Positions 48,702 to 61,658 of a stretch of DNA of 64,000 nt are shown one piece after another (the stretch's first letter is position 1; the number at the start of each line of letters is the position of its first letter). Under the pieces are notes generated by a model. It did not search any database. It was not told where the DNA came from and saw nothing but the letters and a program-made list of their open reading frames with translations. The DNA is taken from NCBI RefSeq assembly GCF_024806835.1, contig NZ_JANTYU010000003.1, positions 124,001 to 188,000 on the forward strand, written 5' to 3'. The position numbers and the translations under genes were made by a program. The DNA is from Xanthomonas sp. 3793. Its GTDB lineage: Bacteria > Pseudomonadota > Gammaproteobacteria > Xanthomonadales > Xanthomonadaceae.

Positions 48702-48853
48702 CGGGATTCGGCATTGGGGATTGGGGATTCGCAACGGCGCGCGCTGCGCTCGCGGGATTGGAAATTCGGGATTGGGGATTCGCCACAGCAACGGCAACGG
48801 CGCGCGTGGCGTCGCTGTTGGCCAATCCCCAATCCCGAATCCCCAATCCCGGC
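48702..48853. repeat. Mirrored GGGATT cassette 4 (ddl-ftsQ gap)
   Basis: Two forward arrays (48702-48731 and 48752-48783) face one reverse array (48821-48853, ending AATCCCGGC). The cassette fills the 169-bp gap between the ddl stop and the ftsQ start. Confidence 0.8.
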
Positions 48854-48854
48854 T

Positions 48855-49811
48855 TCACAGCGTCTGCTCCAGCACGCGCCAGACCAGTTCTTCGAAATCG
48901 ATGCCGAGCTGGCGGGCGGCCTTGGGCACCAGCGAGTGGCTGGTCATGCCGGGAGCGGTGTTCACTTCCAGCAGGTAGAGCTGGCCGCTGTTGCGATCGC
49001 GCATGACGTCCACGCGGCCCCAGCCGCGGCAGCCGGCAGCACGGAAGGCGTCGAGGGCGAGCTGGCGGATCTGCGCTTCGGCCTCGCCGTCCAGCCCCGG
49101 GCACAGATACTGGGTGTCGTCGGCCAGGTACTTGGCGTTGTAGTCGTACCACTGGCCCTTGGGCACGATGCGGATCGACGGCAGCGCAGTCTCGCCCAGA
49201 ATGGCCACGGTCAGCTCGTCGCCTTCGATCAGTTGTTCCATCAACAGTGCGCCGTCGTAGCGCGCGGCCAGCAGCACGGCTTCTTCGAGCTGCGCCTGAT
49301 CGAACACGCGGCTGACGCCGACGCTGGAGCCTTCGTTGGCCGGCTTGACGATCACCGGCAACCCGATCTGCCGTGCAGCGGCGTGAATCTGGTCTGCGCT
49401 GGCGCCGGCAGCCAGACGCGCGTAACGCGGCGTCGACAGACCCAGCGACAACCACACCTGCTTGGTGCGGATCTTGTCCATGCTCAACGCCGAGCCAAGC
49501 ACGTCCGAGCCGGTGTACGGGACGCCGAAGGCTTCCATCAGGCCCTGCACGATGCCGTCTTCGCCGCCGCCGTTATGGCCGTGCAACACGTTGAACACGC
49601 GATCGAAGCGCTGCGCGACCAGCGCCTGCGCCAATGCGGGAATGCCGTCGACCGGCTGCGCATCGACCCCACGCGCGCGCAGTGCGTCCAGCACGTTGCT
49701 GCCGGAATTCAACGACACTTCGCGCTCGGACGAGGTGCCGCCAAGCAGCACTGCGACGCGTCCGAACGCGGCCGGATCGTTGCTGCGTGCAGCGGCGATC
49801 GGCGCGCTCAT
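48855..49811 (-). CDS. ddl: D-alanine--D-alanine ligase
   Basis: A 318-residue ATP-grasp enzyme that joins two D-alanines for the pentapeptide end of UDP-MurNAc. [19 protein letters not shown] is the N-terminal D-Ala site. [29 protein letters not shown], the ATP-binding [17 protein letters not shown] and [18 protein letters not shown] follow. The length fits DdlB. ATG 49811 overlaps the murC stop (ATGA). A GGGATT cassette begins 2 bp after its stop. Confidence 0.96.
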   Translation of the reverse strand: MSAPIAAARSNDPAAFGRVAVLLGGTSSEREVSLNSGSNVLDALRARGVDAQPVDGIPALAQALVAQRFDRVFNVLHGHNGGGEDGIVQGLMEAFGVPYTGSDVLGSALSMDKIRTKQVWLSLGLSTPRYARLAAGASADQIHAAARQIGLPVIVKPANEGSSVGVSRVFDQAQLEEAVLLAARYDGALLMEQLIEGDELTVAILGETALPSIRIVPKGQWYDYNAKYLADDTQYLCPGLDGEAEAQIRQLALDAFRAAGCRGWGRVDVMRDRNSGQLYLLEVNTAPGMTSHSLVPKAARQLGIDFEELVWRVLEQTL

Positions 49812-51241
49812 GCCTGCTCTCCGACAAAACCGTGATTGATGATGTGCTGGGCGACGTACCCGATATCGCCGGCGCCCATCATCAACAACAGGTCGCCGTC
49901 CTGCAGCACGTCCGGCAGCACTTCGGCCAGGCCGGCGATCTGGCCGACCACCACCGGCTCGCTGCGGCCGCGCGCACGGATGGCACGCGCCAGTGCGCGC
50001 GAATCGGCGCCGGGAATCGGCGCTTCACCGGCCGGGTAGACCTCGCTCAACACCAATGCATCGACAGTGCTCAGCACGGCGGCGAAGGCATCGAACTGAT
50101 CGCGGGTACGGCTGTAACGGTGCGGCTGGAAGGCCACCACCAGACGCTTGTCCGGCCAGCCGCCGCGGGCGGCAGCGAACACCGCTTCCAGCTCGCGCGG
50201 ATGGTGGCCGTAGTCGTCGACCACGCGCACACGCGCGCCATTGCTGGTGGTGACTTCGCCCAGGTCGTTGAAACGGCGACCGATGCCGGCGAAGTTTTCC
50301 AGCGCGCGCGCAATGGTCTGCGGCTCCACGCCGAGCTGCCAGCCGATCGCGGCGGCAGCCAGTGCGTTGAGCACGTTGTGCCGGCCCGGCAAGGCCAACG
50401 TCACCGGGGTGGTGGTGCCTTCGGGCAGGCGCAGCGTAAAGCGCATCCGCGGGCCGTCCTGCACCACGTCTTCGGCGCGCACGTCGGCGTTTTCGCTCAT
50501 GCCGTAGCTCATCACGTGGCGCGGCGTCTTGCCGGCCAGTGCAGCCACTTCCGGGTCGTCGATGCACAGCAGGGCCAGCCCGTAGAACGGCAGGCGCTGC
50601 AGGAATTCGGCAAAGGCGGCCTGCACGCGGGCGAAGTCGTTGCCGTAGTTTTCCAGGTGATCCGCATCGATGTTGGTGATCACCGCCATCAACGGATTCA
50701 GGCGCAGGAAGCTGCCATCGCTTTCGTCGGCTTCGGCCACCAGCCACTGCCCGCCACCGAGCTTGGCATTGGCGCCGGCCGCCAGCAGTTGCCCGCCGAT
50801 GACGAAGGTCGGGTCCAGCCCACCTTCGCTCAACACGGCCGCAGCCAGGCTGGTGGTGGTGGTCTTGCCGTGCGTGCCGGCCACCGCGATGCCGCGACGG
50901 AAGCGCATCAGCTCGGCCAGCATCGCCGCACGCGGCATGATCGGAATGCGCTGGCTGCGCGCTTCCATCAGCTCGGGGTTGTCTTCGCGGATCGCGCTGG
51001 ACACCACCACGCAATCGGTACCCAGCACATTGGCCGCCGAATGCCCGCGCATCACGCGTGCACCGAGTTTGGCCAGGCGGCGCGTGGCCGCATTGTCGGC
51101 GTTGTCCGAACCGGAGACCTCATAGCCCAGCGTCAGCATGACCTCGGCAATGCCGCTCATGCCGGTGCCGCCGATGCCGACGAAATGCACGCGCGGAAAC
51201 GCGCGCACCAGATCGCCGCTGTCCTGCAGACGGCGGATCAC
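49808..51241 (-). CDS. murC: UDP-N-acetylmuramate--L-alanine ligase
   Basis: A 477-residue Mur ligase adding L-Ala to UDP-MurNAc. [18 protein letters not shown] is the UDP-binding start, [13 protein letters not shown] the ATP P-loop and [14 protein letters not shown] the C-terminal signature. The start is GTG 51241, which overlaps the murG stop (GTGA) and sits just before [18 protein letters not shown]. Its stop overlaps the ddl ATG. Confidence 0.96.
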   Translation of the reverse strand: MIRRLQDSGDLVRAFPRVHFVGIGGTGMSGIAEVMLTLGYEVSGSDNADNAATRRLAKLGARVMRGHSAANVLGTDCVVVSSAIREDNPELMEARSQRIPIMPRAAMLAELMRFRRGIAVAGTHGKTTTTSLAAAVLSEGGLDPTFVIGGQLLAAGANAKLGGGQWLVAEADESDGSFLRLNPLMAVITNIDADHLENYGNDFARVQAAFAEFLQRLPFYGLALLCIDDPEVAALAGKTPRHVMSYGMSENADVRAEDVVQDGPRMRFTLRLPEGTTTPVTLALPGRHNVLNALAAAAIGWQLGVEPQTIARALENFAGIGRRFNDLGEVTTSNGARVRVVDDYGHHPRELEAVFAAARGGWPDKRLVVAFQPHRYSRTRDQFDAFAAVLSTVDALVLSEVYPAGEAPIPGADSRALARAIRARGRSEPVVVGQIAGLAEVLPDVLQDGDLLLMMGAGDIGYVAQHIINHGFVGEQA

Positions 51242-52503
51242 GCTGCACCTCCTGCGGAGGTGCCGGGATTGGGGATTCGGGATTGGGGATTGGTGGCGAT
51301 CAACTGTGCCGAAGGGTCGCCATTTACGGATGTCTGCATGCTGTCCTGCTTGTGCGTTTGCTTGTTACGAATCCCCAATCCCGAATCCCCACTCCCGGCT
51401 TCCTGAAGAATGATGTCGGCGATACGCTCGGCGGCATCCGGCTTGGCCAGGGTGCGGGCGGCTTGCGCCATCGACAGGCGGCGTGCCGGGTCGGTCAGCA
51501 AGGTCTGCAAGACCTGCTGCAGGCGCACGGCCAACGTGTCGTCCTGCTTGAGCAGCACGGCGGCGTCGGCGCCGACCAGGTATTCGGCATTGCGGGTCTG
51601 GTGATCGTCGACGGCGGCGGCGAAGGGCACCAGCACGCTGCCGATACCGGCGGCGCACAGCTCCGCCAGCGTCGAGGCACCGGCGCGGCACACCACCAGG
51701 TCGGCCCAGGCGTAGGCGGCGGCCATGTCGGCAATGAACGGTTCGACGCTGGCATTCACCCCGGCCTGCGCATAGGAAGCCTCGGCTTCGCCGCGCAGCT
51801 TCTCGCCGCACTGATGGCGCAGCTCGACATCCGGATGCCCGAGCGCCGCCAGTGCCGCGGGCACTGCCTGATTCAAGACGCGTGCGCCCTGGCTGCCGCC
51901 AAGCACCAGGACGCGCACCGGCCCACCACGCCCGACCAGGCGTGCGGCCGGTGCAGGAAGCGCGGCGATTTCCGCACGCACCGGGTTACCCACCGCTTCC
52001 TCGCCAGCGAAGCTGCCTGGAAAACCGGTCAGCACACGCCGCGCAAAACGCGACAGCACCTTGTTGGTCATGCCGGGCGCGCGATTTTGTTCGTGGACGA
52101 GCAACGGCACGCCGAGCAGGCGTGCAGCCAGGCCGCCGGGGCCTGCCGCAAAGCCGCCAAAGCTGATCACCGCGCGCGGCTGCCGCTTGCGCAATACGAA
52201 GCCGGCAGCGCGCACGGCGCGCATCACTCGCACCGGTGCACCAAGCAACTTGATGACACCCTTGCCACGCAGACCGCTGATGGCCAGCGTGTCGATCTGG
52301 AGATCGTGCTGCGGCACCAGCCGCGTTTCCATCGCACCGTCGGCGCCCAGCCAGGTCACCGGCACGCCGCGCGCGCGCAGCACCTTGGCCACGGCCAGGC
52401 CCGGGAAAATATGCCCACCGGTGCCGCCAGCCAGGATCATCACGGGGCGGCTGCCCGCAGATGGCCTGGCCGAGGCTTGCGAGGGAGCCGTCTGCACGCT
52501 CAT
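51238..52503 (-). CDS. murG: UDP-GlcNAc--undecaprenyl-PP-MurNAc-pentapeptide transferase
   Basis: A 421-residue glycosyltransferase that makes lipid II from lipid I at the cytoplasmic membrane. [27 protein letters not shown] (with the G-loop), [39 protein letters not shown] and [12 protein letters not shown] plus [19 protein letters not shown] are complete. Family members are usually 355-370 residues. The extra 50-odd C-terminal residues (from about [16 protein letters not shown] to [18 protein letters not shown]) are translated from a mirrored GGGATT cassette. Start ATG 52503. Confidence 0.95.
   Translation of the reverse strand: MSVQTAPSQASARPSAGSRPVMILAGGTGGHIFPGLAVAKVLRARGVPVTWLGADGAMETRLVPQHDLQIDTLAISGLRGKGVIKLLGAPVRVMRAVRAAGFVLRKRQPRAVISFGGFAAGPGGLAARLLGVPLLVHEQNRAPGMTNKVLSRFARRVLTGFPGSFAGEEAVGNPVRAEIAALPAPAARLVGRGGPVRVLVLGGSQGARVLNQAVPAALAALGHPDVELRHQCGEKLRGEAEASYAQAGVNASVEPFIADMAAAYAWADLVVCRAGASTLAELCAAGIGSVLVPFAAAVDDHQTRNAEYLVGADAAVLLKQDDTLAVRLQQVLQTLLTDPARRLSMAQAARTLAKPDAAERIADIILQEAGSGDSGLGIRNKQTHKQDSMQTSVNGDPSAQLIATNPQSRIPNPGTSAGGAA
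51262..51399. repeat. Mirrored GGGATT cassette 5, inside murG
   Basis: A forward array GCCGGGATTGGGGATTCGGG... (51262-51293) faces a reverse array (51368-51399, ending ACTCCCGGC). Both arrays are in frame with the murG 3' end, within about 60 codons of its stop. Confidence 0.8.
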
Positions 52504-53878
52504 GCGATTCTCCCGAAGGTCGGTTCCACACGCGGCTGCATCCGGCTGGTGCCGCGCAGGATGGCCGATGCCGGCGCCACCGAAGGCGGCGCAGCTGGCG
52601 TCGCTGCCACCGGTGCCGGTGCTGCAGCGGTCTCGCGCTGCGGCTTGCGCCCCGCTGCATACGCCGGCGGTACGGGTTCGACCACCGGCTCGGCCGGCTC
52701 CGACGCTGCGGTGCCCGCACCCTGCGGCGACAACTTGCTGCGCAGGCGCTCGGCGCGATCCATTTCGTAGGACACGCGCAGCAGCAGGCCCATGGCCATG
52801 CAGGTCATCAGCACCGACGAACCGCCGGAGGAAATCAGCGGCAGGGTCAGGCCCTTGGTGGGCAGAATCCCCAGGTTCACGCCGATCGACACGAAGCTCT
52901 GCATCGCCACCCACAGCCCGATACCGAAGGCCACGTAGCCGGAGAAGTGACGCTTCATTTCCACGCAGCGCATGCCCACCCAGAACGCACGGCCGACCAG
53001 CAGCGCGTAAAGGCACACGACACCGCAGACGCCGATGAAGCCCAGCTCTTCGGCGATCACCGAGAAAATGAAGTCGGTATGCGCTTCCGGCAGGTAGTTG
53101 AGCTTCTGCACCGAGGCACCCAGGCCCACCCCGATCCACTCGCCACGGCCGATGGCCATGAGCGCATTGGACAGCTGGTACCCCGAGCCAAGCTGATCGA
53201 CCCACGGGTCCATGAAGGAGGTCACGCGCCGCATGCGATACGGCTCGAAGATCACCAGCGCCACCAGCGCCGGCAGCAGCAGCAGGATCGGCAGGATGAT
53301 GCGTCCGATCGGGGCGCCACCGAGCACCAGCATGCAGGCAGTGACACCCAACAGCAGCATCGACGAGCCGAAGTCCGGCTGCAGCAACAGCAGCGCCACC
53401 AGAAAGCCGACCACAAACACCGGCTTAAGCATCGCCTGCCAGGTCGCGTTGACCTCGTCGCGAAATCGCACCAGGTAACTGGCCAGCCAGATGATGTAGA
53501 GCACCTTGACCGCTTCGACGACCTGGAACCGCGACACGCCCAGGTTGATCCAGCGCCTGGCGCCATTGACGGTGCTGCCCAGGCCAGGCACGAACACCAC
53601 GATGAGCAGCAGGAAACAGGCCAGCAGCAGCATCTGGTTGTGCTGCTCGATGGTCTTGAGCTCGGTGCGCATCGCCCAGAACGCCAGCCCGATGCCGACA
53701 CCCAGGAACAGCAGGTGGCGGGTCAGGTAATAAAAAGGGCTGGCTTCCAGCTCGATCGAACTGGACGCCACCATCACCACGCCCAACGAGGCGAGCGTGA
53801 CCGCCGCACCGAGCAGCCACGGGTCGTAACGGCCGCCGATGGCGTCCAGTCGTGTGGCCTGTCGGGACATGTCGTTCA

Positions 53879-53879
<1 letters not shown>
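52500..53879 (-). CDS. ftsW: Lipid II polymerase FtsW
   Basis: A 459-residue SEDS-family membrane protein that polymerises glycan strands at the septum with FtsI. About ten membrane helices are visible. The SEDS signatures [55 protein letters not shown] and [15 protein letters not shown] are complete. A Pro/Ala-rich cytoplasmic tail of about 70 residues is unusually long. ATG 53879 shares one base with the mraY stop (TGATG). It ends overlapping the murG start by 4 bases. Confidence 0.96.
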
Positions 53880-54953
<1,074 letters not shown>

Positions 54954-54964
<11 letters not shown>

Positions 54965-56447
54965 GGGATGCGCCCTCCGCCGGTGCGAGCAGCGCGGTGA
55001 CGATGCGGTCCATGGCGCTGCCGCGGGAGCCTTTTACCAGCAGCGTGGGCGGGGTGTGCGCCGTGGTGGCGGCAGTCTGCGCCGCCGCACCGGTGTGTTC
55101 GTACATCGAAGAAGATTCCTGCGTTGGAGTCTGCGAAACGGCGAGCTGCGCCAGATCCGCCTGCAAGGCCGCGATCAACGCGGCATGGGTGGCGAACACG
55201 CGGCCGCCCTCGCCGAATGCCTGCGCGGCGGCGGCACTGAGTTCGCCCAGCGCGTACAGGCGCTGCAGCTTGGCCGCGCGTGCGCGACGGCCGGCGGCGG
55301 CATGCAGGGCCGCGCCTTCCGGACCGAGTTCGCGCATGTCGCCCAGAACCAGCCAGCCATCGCCCGGCGCGGCGGCCAATGCATCGATGGCCGCATCCAG
55401 CGAGCCGGGGTTGGCGTTGTAGCTGTCGTCGATCAGCACCGCGCCATCGGGCAGGCGATGGGCGATCTGCCGGCCGGCTACCGCACGCGCCTTAGCCAGG
55501 CCAGCGGCAATGATCGGCAGTGCGATCCCGGCGCCCAGTGCCAATCCGGTGGCAGCCAGTGCATTGAGGACGTTGTGGCGACCCGGCAATGGCAGCGCAA
55601 CCTGCGCCTCGCCCTGCGGTGTCACCAACGTGAACTGTGCGCCATCGGCCTGCAGTCGCAGCTGACGGGCACGGATGTCGGCGCTGGCCTGCAAGCCGTA
55701 GCGCAACACCCGACGGCCCTGTACCGGCTGCGCATGCAGTTGCTGCTCGAACCAGGCGCCGAACGCATCGTCGGCATTGATCACCGCCACGCCATCGGAC
55801 GGCAGCGCGGTGTAGATCGCGCCCTTGGTCTGCGCGACGCCGAGCAGGCTGCCCAGACGCTCCAGATGCGCCGGCGCGATGTTGTTGACCAGCGCAACAT
55901 GCGGCCGCGCGATGTCGGTGAGGTAGGCGATGTCGCCCGGCTTGCCGGCACCCATTTCATAGATCGCGACATCCGCGTCGTCGGGCGCTGCGATCACCGC
56001 CAGCGGCAAGCCGATTTCGTTGTTGCGGTTGCCCGGGGTGGCGTAGACGGTCGTACCGTCGACCCGCCCTACTTCGGTCAGGATGGCCAGCAGCAGCGCC
56101 TTGACGCTGGTCTTGCCGTTGGAACCGGTCAAGGCGATCACGCGGGTGGCGCGATCGCGCTGCATGCCGGCGGCAATGCGCGCCAGCGCCAGCTCGGTGT
56201 TGTGCACCAGCACCTGCGGCACGCCCAACGTCGGCAACAGGCGGTCCACCAGCAAACCGCTGGCGCCTTGTGCGAGCGCATCGGCAGCGAAGTCGTGCCC
56301 ATCGAAACGCTCGCCGCGCAGCGCCACATACAGGCTGCCGTGGGACAACGTACGCGTATCGTTGCCGACCGCATCGATCATGGCATCGTCGCCATGCAGC
56401 TCGCCGCCGGCCCAATGCGCAATCAACGACAACGGGGTGAGCTTCAT
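54954..56447 (-). CDS. murF: UDP-MurNAc-tripeptide--D-Ala-D-Ala ligase
   Basis: A 497-residue Mur ligase that adds D-Ala-D-Ala, completing the pentapeptide. The P-loop [14 protein letters not shown], the [15 protein letters not shown] stretch, [11 protein letters not shown] and [14 protein letters not shown] are typical. A low-complexity insert rich in Ser, Thr and Ala sits near residues 440-465 ([20 protein letters not shown]). ATG 56447 overlaps the murE stop (ATGA). Confidence 0.95.
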
Positions 56448-57931
56448 GCGCGCACTCCCAGCACGGTGCGCGGCAGCAAGGCCTGCGCCGCTACTGCTGC
56501 ATCGTCGAAGGCGTGCTGCACGCCGGCCACTTCCTGGTACGCCTCGTGGCCCTTGCCGGCGATCAGCACGATATCCGACGCGCTGGCCATGGCGATGGCC
56601 TGATGGATCGCCGCGGCGCGGTCGCGCTGCACGATGGCAGCATCCGGGCGCGCAAAGCCGCGCACGATATCGGCAACGATGACATCACCATCTTCGCCGC
56701 GCGGGTTGTCGTCGGTGACGATCGCCACATCGGCATTGAGTTCGGCGATGGCGGCCATCTGCGGGCGCTTGCCGGTGTCGCGTTCGCCACCGCAACCGAA
56801 CACGCAGATCAGCCGGTCCTGCGCGTGCGAGCGCAGGCTGGTCAGCGCCTGTTCCAGCGCGTCGGGCGTGTGTGCGTAGTCGACCACCACCAGCGGTGCG
56901 CCATGCGCGCCGCCGAGACGATTCATGCGGCCGTGGATGGGCTGCAGCTGGCCCAGCACCTGGGCGATCTGCACCGGCGCATAGCCCAGCGCGTGCAAGG
57001 CACCGGCCACCGCCAGCAGGTTGTCCACGTTGAAGCGGCCCAGCAAGGGCGAATGCACGGCGTGCACGCTGGCATCGATCCGCAGCGCAAAGCTGATGCC
57101 GTTGTGATCCAGCTGCAATGCATCGGCGCGCACCGTGGCGCCACCCTGCCCGCGCGAACTCAGACCGATCGCGCGCAGCGCAGGATCGAGCGAGGCCAAC
57201 AGCGTGCGGCCGAACGCATCGTCCAGATTCACCACCGCAGCCTGCAACCCGGCACGCGTGAACAGCCTGGCCTTGGCCGCGCCGTACTGCGCCATGTCGC
57301 CGTGGTAATCGAGATGATCGCGGGTGAGATTGGTGAACACCGCCACGTCGAAATGCACCGCATCCACGCGGCCCTGATCGAGTGCGTGCGAGCTCACTTC
57401 CATCGCCGCGGCCTGCGCGCCTTCGTCGCGCAATTGCGCCAGCAATGCATGCGTGGGCAGCACCAGCGGCGTGGTGAACCCGGTCGGTACGGTCGCGCCG
57501 TACAGACCCACGCCCAGCGTGCCGAGCGTGCCGGTGGGCGTACCGAGCAGGGTCAGCGCCTGCGCCAGCAGCTGCACGGTAGAGGTCTTGCCGTTGGTAC
57601 CGGTAACGCCCACCATCCGCAACGTGCGCGACGGATGACCGTGGAACTGGTCGGCCATGCTGCCGAGCCGCGTACGCAGGCCGGGCACGGCGATGGCGTC
57701 GGCCGGTGCCGGCAACGCGTCCGGTGCGGGCGGCTCGAACAGCACCGCCACCGCGCCATTGGCGCGCGCCTGCTCGACAAAGCCAAGCCCATGCGCGCCG
57801 AAGCCGGCGATCGCCACGAATGCATCGCCCGGGCGCACCGCACGGCTGTCCATCACCAGGCCGGACACCTGCACATCACGCGCAAGCGTCAGTTCCGGCA
57901 ACAGCTGCGACAGCGGCATGCTGCGGCTCAC
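56444..57931 (-). CDS. murE: UDP-MurNAc-L-Ala-D-Glu--meso-diaminopimelate ligase
   Basis: A 495-residue Mur ligase adding meso-diaminopimelate. [19 protein letters not shown] is the P-loop, [15 protein letters not shown] and [16 protein letters not shown] follow, and the DDNPRGED motif (DNPR) marks the meso-DAP-specific branch. The start is GTG 57931, overlapping the ftsI stop (GTGA); the frame upstream to 58108 lies inside ftsI and is not used. An ATG four codons in (57919) is a possible alternative. Confidence 0.95.
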   Translation of the reverse strand: MSRSMPLSQLLPELTLARDVQVSGLVMDSRAVRPGDAFVAIAGFGAHGLGFVEQARANGAVAVLFEPPAPDALPAPADAIAVPGLRTRLGSMADQFHGHPSRTLRMVGVTGTNGKTSTVQLLAQALTLLGTPTGTLGTLGVGLYGATVPTGFTTPLVLPTHALLAQLRDEGAQAAAMEVSSHALDQGRVDAVHFDVAVFTNLTRDHLDYHGDMAQYGAAKARLFTRAGLQAAVVNLDDAFGRTLLASLDPALRAIGLSSRGQGGATVRADALQLDHNGISFALRIDASVHAVHSPLLGRFNVDNLLAVAGALHALGYAPVQIAQVLGQLQPIHGRMNRLGGAHGAPLVVVDYAHTPDALEQALTSLRSHAQDRLICVFGCGGERDTGKRPQMAAIAELNADVAIVTDDNPRGEDGDVIVADIVRGFARPDAAIVQRDRAAAIHQAIAMASASDIVLIAGKGHEAYQEVAGVQHAFDDAAVAAQALLPRTVLGVRA

Positions 57932-59790
57932 TGACGGCTCTCCTGCAGCGGGGCAGGCTGCGCAGGCGCAGGCGGCGGCGCGATCGCGGTCGGAATGCCG
58001 GCCGACACTTCGTCCACCGGATCCGGCACCAACGCCGGATCCAGATCGGCCGGCTGCGGCTTGACGATCGGTTGACCGGTCTTGCCGGCGGCCTGCGCGG
58101 CCAGCCACGACTGGATATCGTCCGGCGGCACGTCCATCAACCGCAGCGCGCCTTCCATCACCTTGTGGAACACCGGCGCCGACACTAGGCCGCCGTAATA
58201 CACCTTGCCCTGCGGATCGTTGATGACGATGACGGTGGCAAAGCGCGGCCGCGTGGCCGGCACCAGACCGGCGAACAGCGCGTTGTAATGCCCGCGCTCG
58301 TAGCCGTTGGCGCCGTTCTTGCGCGCGGTACCGGTCTTGCCGGCGACGTGATAGCCCAGGATCGCCGCGCCCTTGGCGCCGCCCTGGGTGACCACGGTTT
58401 CCATCATGTCGATGACCTGGCGCGCTACTTCCGGAGTGACCACCTGGCGGGTTTCATTGTGCTGGCCGCGCACGAAGGTCGGCGGGGTCAGCTTGCCGCC
58501 GTTGCCCAGCGTGGCGTACGCCTGCGCGATCTGCAGCGGCGTCACCGACAGGCCGTAGCCGTAGGACATCGTGGTCTTGGACGGGCCGCTCCAGCGCGCC
58601 GGCTGCAGCACCACGCCGGCTGATTCACCGGGAAAACCGCTGTGCGGGGCAGCGCCGTAGCCGAAGTTGCGGATCGACTGATAGAAGGTCTGGTCCGGCA
58701 CCTTGGCCGCGATCTTGGCCGCACCGATGTTGGAGCTGCGCGTGATCACGCCGGTGACGTTGAGCACGCCGTTGTTGCGCGGCACATCGCGGATGGTGAA
58801 GCGCCCCACCGACATATAGCCGGGGTTGGTATCGATGACGGTGTCCTTGGTCACCACACCGGCGGTCAGCGCGGTGGCCACGGTCAGCGGCTTCATCGTC
58901 GAGCCCGGCTCGACCAGATCGGTGACGGCGCGATTGCGTCGTGCCGACGGATTGATGCCGGTGACCGAATTGGGGTTGTAGGTCGGCAGGTTGACCATCG
59001 CCAGCACTTCGCCGGTGGCCACGTCCATCACCACCATCGACCCGCCGGCAGCATTGTTTTCAACCAGCGCGTTGCGCAGTTCCTTGTAGGCCAGAAACTG
59101 GATGCGGCGGTCGATGCTCAGCGTCAGGTCCTTGCCCGGTTGCGCCGGACGCACCAGGTCCACGCTCTCCACGATCGCGCCGCGCGCATCGCGCACCACT
59201 TTCTTGGAGCCGGGCTTGCCGCGCAGCCATTCGTCGAAGGCCAGCTCCAGCCCTTCCTGGCCGCGGTCGTCGATATTGGTGAAGCCCAGCACATGGGCCA
59301 TCGCCTCGCCTTGCGGATAGAAACGACGGAACTCGCGCTGCGAGAACACACCCGGGATCTTCAACGCCACGATCGCATGTGCCTTGTCCGGGTTGATCCG
59401 GCGCTGCAGGTACATGAATTCCTTGCCGGCCTTTTGCGCCAGCCTGGCGTTCAACTCGTCCAGCGGCTGCCCGAGCGCCTTGGCCAACTCGGCAATGCGG
59501 TCGGGGTTGCGCAGCAGTTCCTGCGGATTGACCCAGATCGACTCCACCGGCGTGGACACTGCCAGCGGCTCGCCATTGCGGTCGGTGATCATGCCGCGCG
59601 AGGTGGCGATCGGCAGTTCGCGCAGATAACGTGCTTCGCCCTGGCGCTGGTAGAAATCGCGGTTGACCAGCTGCACGAATGCCGCGCGGCCGATCAGCGT
59701 CACCGAGCACAGGCCCAGCGCGATGCCGACCAGCGTCAGGCGGCCACGCAGGTTGAAGTTGCTGCGGGGGCGGTTGCGGCCGGCTTTCAT
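57928..59790 (-). CDS. ftsI: Penicillin-binding protein 3 (FtsI), septal transpeptidase
   Basis: A 620-residue class B penicillin-binding protein. A short basic N terminus and one membrane helix ([20 protein letters not shown], about 19-38) are followed by the dimerisation domain. The transpeptidase domain has the active site SxxK in EPGSTMKPL, SxN in [10 protein letters not shown] and KTG in AGKTGTARK. The C-terminal tail is Pro-rich. It cross-links septal peptidoglycan in complex with FtsW. ATG 59790; a 67-bp gap separates it from ftsL. Confidence 0.97.
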   Translation of the reverse strand: MKAGRNRPRSNFNLRGRLTLVGIALGLCSVTLIGRAAFVQLVNRDFYQRQGEARYLRELPIATSRGMITDRNGEPLAVSTPVESIWVNPQELLRNPDRIAELAKALGQPLDELNARLAQKAGKEFMYLQRRINPDKAHAIVALKIPGVFSQREFRRFYPQGEAMAHVLGFTNIDDRGQEGLELAFDEWLRGKPGSKKVVRDARGAIVESVDLVRPAQPGKDLTLSIDRRIQFLAYKELRNALVENNAAGGSMVVMDVATGEVLAMVNLPTYNPNSVTGINPSARRNRAVTDLVEPGSTMKPLTVATALTAGVVTKDTVIDTNPGYMSVGRFTIRDVPRNNGVLNVTGVITRSSNIGAAKIAAKVPDQTFYQSIRNFGYGAAPHSGFPGESAGVVLQPARWSGPSKTTMSYGYGLSVTPLQIAQAYATLGNGGKLTPPTFVRGQHNETRQVVTPEVARQVIDMMETVVTQGGAKGAAILGYHVAGKTGTARKNGANGYERGHYNALFAGLVPATRPRFATVIVINDPQGKVYYGGLVSAPVFHKVMEGALRLMDVPPDDIQSWLAAQAAGKTGQPIVKPQPADLDPALVPDPVDEVSAGIPTAIAPPPAPAQPAPLQESRQ

Positions 59791-59857
59791 GGCGCACCTC
59801 CATGTGCGCCACCCTGCGGGCGGCTACGCCGTGCAAAACGGCTGTCCTGCCGCTGCG

Positions 59858-60121
59858 TCATGGGCGCACCACCACGATGTCGTTGGTCTCCGGGAACTTC
59901 ATCCCGATGCGCGCACGCGCGACCTGATCGACCCGATTGCTTTCGGCCCAGGTGGCCTGCTCCAGCTGCAGCCGGCCGAACTCGATATTCAACTCGTCGC
60001 GCGTGTGTTCGAGCTTGGACAACTGCACGAACAACTTGCGATGCATGTGGCGCATGTACACCACCCCGATCGCCGAGGCGATGCTGCAGGCCAGCAGCAC
60101 GATCAGCAGCAGGCGGCTCAT
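59858..60121 (-). CDS. ftsL: Cell division protein FtsL
   Basis: An 87-residue bitopic protein. The N-terminal helix [20 protein letters not shown] is followed by a short periplasmic coiled coil ([29 protein letters not shown]) and the conserved [15 protein letters not shown]. It forms the FtsQLB complex that activates FtsWI. ATG 60121 overlaps the rsmH stop (ATGA). Confidence 0.92.
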   Translation of the reverse strand: MSRLLLIVLLACSIASAIGVVYMRHMHRKLFVQLSKLEHTRDELNIEFGRLQLEQATWAESNRVDQVARARIGMKFPETNDIVVVRP

Positions 60122-61179
60122 GCGGCGTCTCCTTGAGACGCCGGGATTGGGGATTCGGGATTCGAGATTCGCTCAGAGCGCTCCTCCAATCCCGAATCCC
60201 GACTCCCGAATCCCAGCTTCTCAGCCACCCGCAACACCGCGCTGCGGGCGCGGGGGTTGACGTTCAACTCGGCATCGTCGGCCTTGATGGCGCCGCTGAT
60301 CAGCTGCAGGGTCGGCACGAACGGCTGCGCTTCGGGCAGGCGGCGGTTGCTCGGCGGGGCCTTGGCGTAGCGGGCCATGAACTGCTTGACGATGCGGTCT
60401 TCCAGGGAATGGAAGCTGATCACCGCCAGGCGGCCGCCCGGCTTGAGCGCGCCCAGGGCAGCGTCCAGGCCGGCTTCCAGATCGTCCAGTTCGCGATTGA
60501 TGTAGATGCGGATCGCCTGAAAGCTGCGCGTGGCCGGATGGGTCTTGCTGTCGCCACGCGGCATCACCGAGGCGATCAGCTCGGCCAGCTGCGCGGTGCG
60601 CAGCAACGGCTGCTCGGCGCGGCGTGCCACGATGGCGCGTGCGATACGGCGGCTCTGGCGCTCTTCGCCATAGGTCCACAGCACATCGGCGATCTCGCGG
60701 TCGCTGGCCTGCGCCAGCCACTGCGCCGCGCTCTGGCCGCTGTCCGGGTCCATGCGCATGTCCAGCGGGCCGTCCTTGCCGAAGCTGAAACCGCGACCGG
60801 CCACGTCCAGCTGCGGCGAGGACACGCCCAGATCCAGCAGGATGCCGTCGACGCTCGCAGTGGCGACCACCTGGCCGAGCCCGGCGAAACTGCCGCGATG
60901 GATGGACACGCGCGCATCGCCACCGAACGTCTGTTCGGCCACCGCGATCGCTTCAGGGTCCTTGTCCATCACCAGCAGTCGACCTCCCGGGCCGAGGTGT
61001 TGCAGCACGCCGCGTGCGTGTCCGCCACGCCCGAACGTGCCATCGAGATAGGTTCCGCCTTCGGTCACCTGCAGGCCATCCAGAACCTGCGTGTACAGCA
61101 CCGGCACATGGGCCGCCGGCGGCTGCGACACCGGGTGACCGGGCTGCGCTTCACCGCGCATCCGGGCACCCCGGCTCAC
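60118..61179 (-). CDS. rsmH: 16S rRNA (cytosine1402-N4)-methyltransferase
   Basis: A 353-residue SAM-dependent enzyme that methylates N4 of C1402 in 16S r[16 protein letters not shown], the SAM site [32 protein letters not shown] and [17 protein letters not shown] are the family signatures. The usual C terminus ([15 protein letters not shown]) is followed by about 30 residues ([20 protein letters not shown] and onward) read from a GGGATT cassette. The start is GTG 61179, overlapping the mraZ stop; ATG 61161 (MRGEAQ) is an alternative. Confidence 0.94.
   Translation of the reverse strand: MSRGARMRGEAQPGHPVSQPPAAHVPVLYTQVLDGLQVTEGGTYLDGTFGRGGHARGVLQHLGPGGRLLVMDKDPEAIAVAEQTFGGDARVSIHRGSFAGLGQVVATASVDGILLDLGVSSPQLDVAGRGFSFGKDGPLDMRMDPDSGQSAAQWLAQASDREIADVLWTYGEERQSRRIARAIVARRAEQPLLRTAQLAELIASVMPRGDSKTHPATRSFQAIRIYINRELDDLEAGLDAALGALKPGGRLAVISFHSLEDRIVKQFMARYAKAPPSNRRLPEAQPFVPTLQLISGAIKADDAELNVNPRARSAVLRVAEKLGFGSRDSGLEERSERISNPESPIPASQGDAA
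60140..60217. repeat. Mirrored GGGATT cassette 6, inside rsmH
   Basis: A forward array GCCGGGATTGGGGATTCGGG... (60140-60172) faces a reverse array (60186-60217, ending AATCCCAGC) with only 13 bases between. It is in frame at the 3' end of rsmH, 18 bp before the ftsL ATG. Confidence 0.8.
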
Positions 61180-61622
61180 AACCTGAGATCGAGCAATTCA
61201 TCGCCCAGATCCCCGTCAGACAATGTCTGCTGGATCAGTGCGCGATGTGCCTGCTCGCTCCAGAGTTCGAATTTGTCGCCCATGCCCAGCAGCACGGCCT
61301 TCTTCTCGATGCCGACCGCGTTGCGGTGGCTGGCTGGAATGCTCAGACGGCCATTGGCGTCCAGCTCCAGCACGGCGGACGAACCCACCAGTTTTTGCTG
61401 CAGCGTGCGGACCACGCGCTGGGTGTTGGGCTTGGACATCACATCGTCGCGCACCCGCTCCCACTCCTTCTCCGCATACAGCCACAGGCAACCGGCTTCG
61501 AACGGGTTGTAGGTGAGCACAAGGCGGTTGGCACTCACGCGCGCGACCAGGTCGCGATACGCGGTTGGTACCGCCATGCGCCCCTTGTCGTCCACCGTGA
61601 TGGCAGTCTCGCCCTGAAACAC
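61176..61622 (-). CDS. mraZ: Transcriptional regulator MraZ
   Basis: A 148-residue double-SpoVT/AbrB-domain DNA-binding protein that represses the dcw operon. [25 protein letters not shown] is the first AbrB-like half and [36 protein letters not shown] the second. The GTG at 61622 is chosen because GAGG lies about 9 nt upstream and homologues begin FQGET; the TTG at 61631 is open but less likely. It is the first gene of the cluster. Five 10-bp-phased repeats lie just upstream. Confidence 0.94.
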   Translation of the reverse strand: MFQGETAITVDDKGRMAVPTAYRDLVARVSANRLVLTYNPFEAGCLWLYAEKEWERVRDDVMSKPNTQRVVRTLQQKLVGSSAVLELDANGRLSIPASHRNAVGIEKKAVLLGMGDKFELWSEQAHRALIQQTLSDGDLGDELLDLRL

Positions 61623-61658
61623 CGAATGCAACCTCGAATACCCGCTGGGGGATCATTG

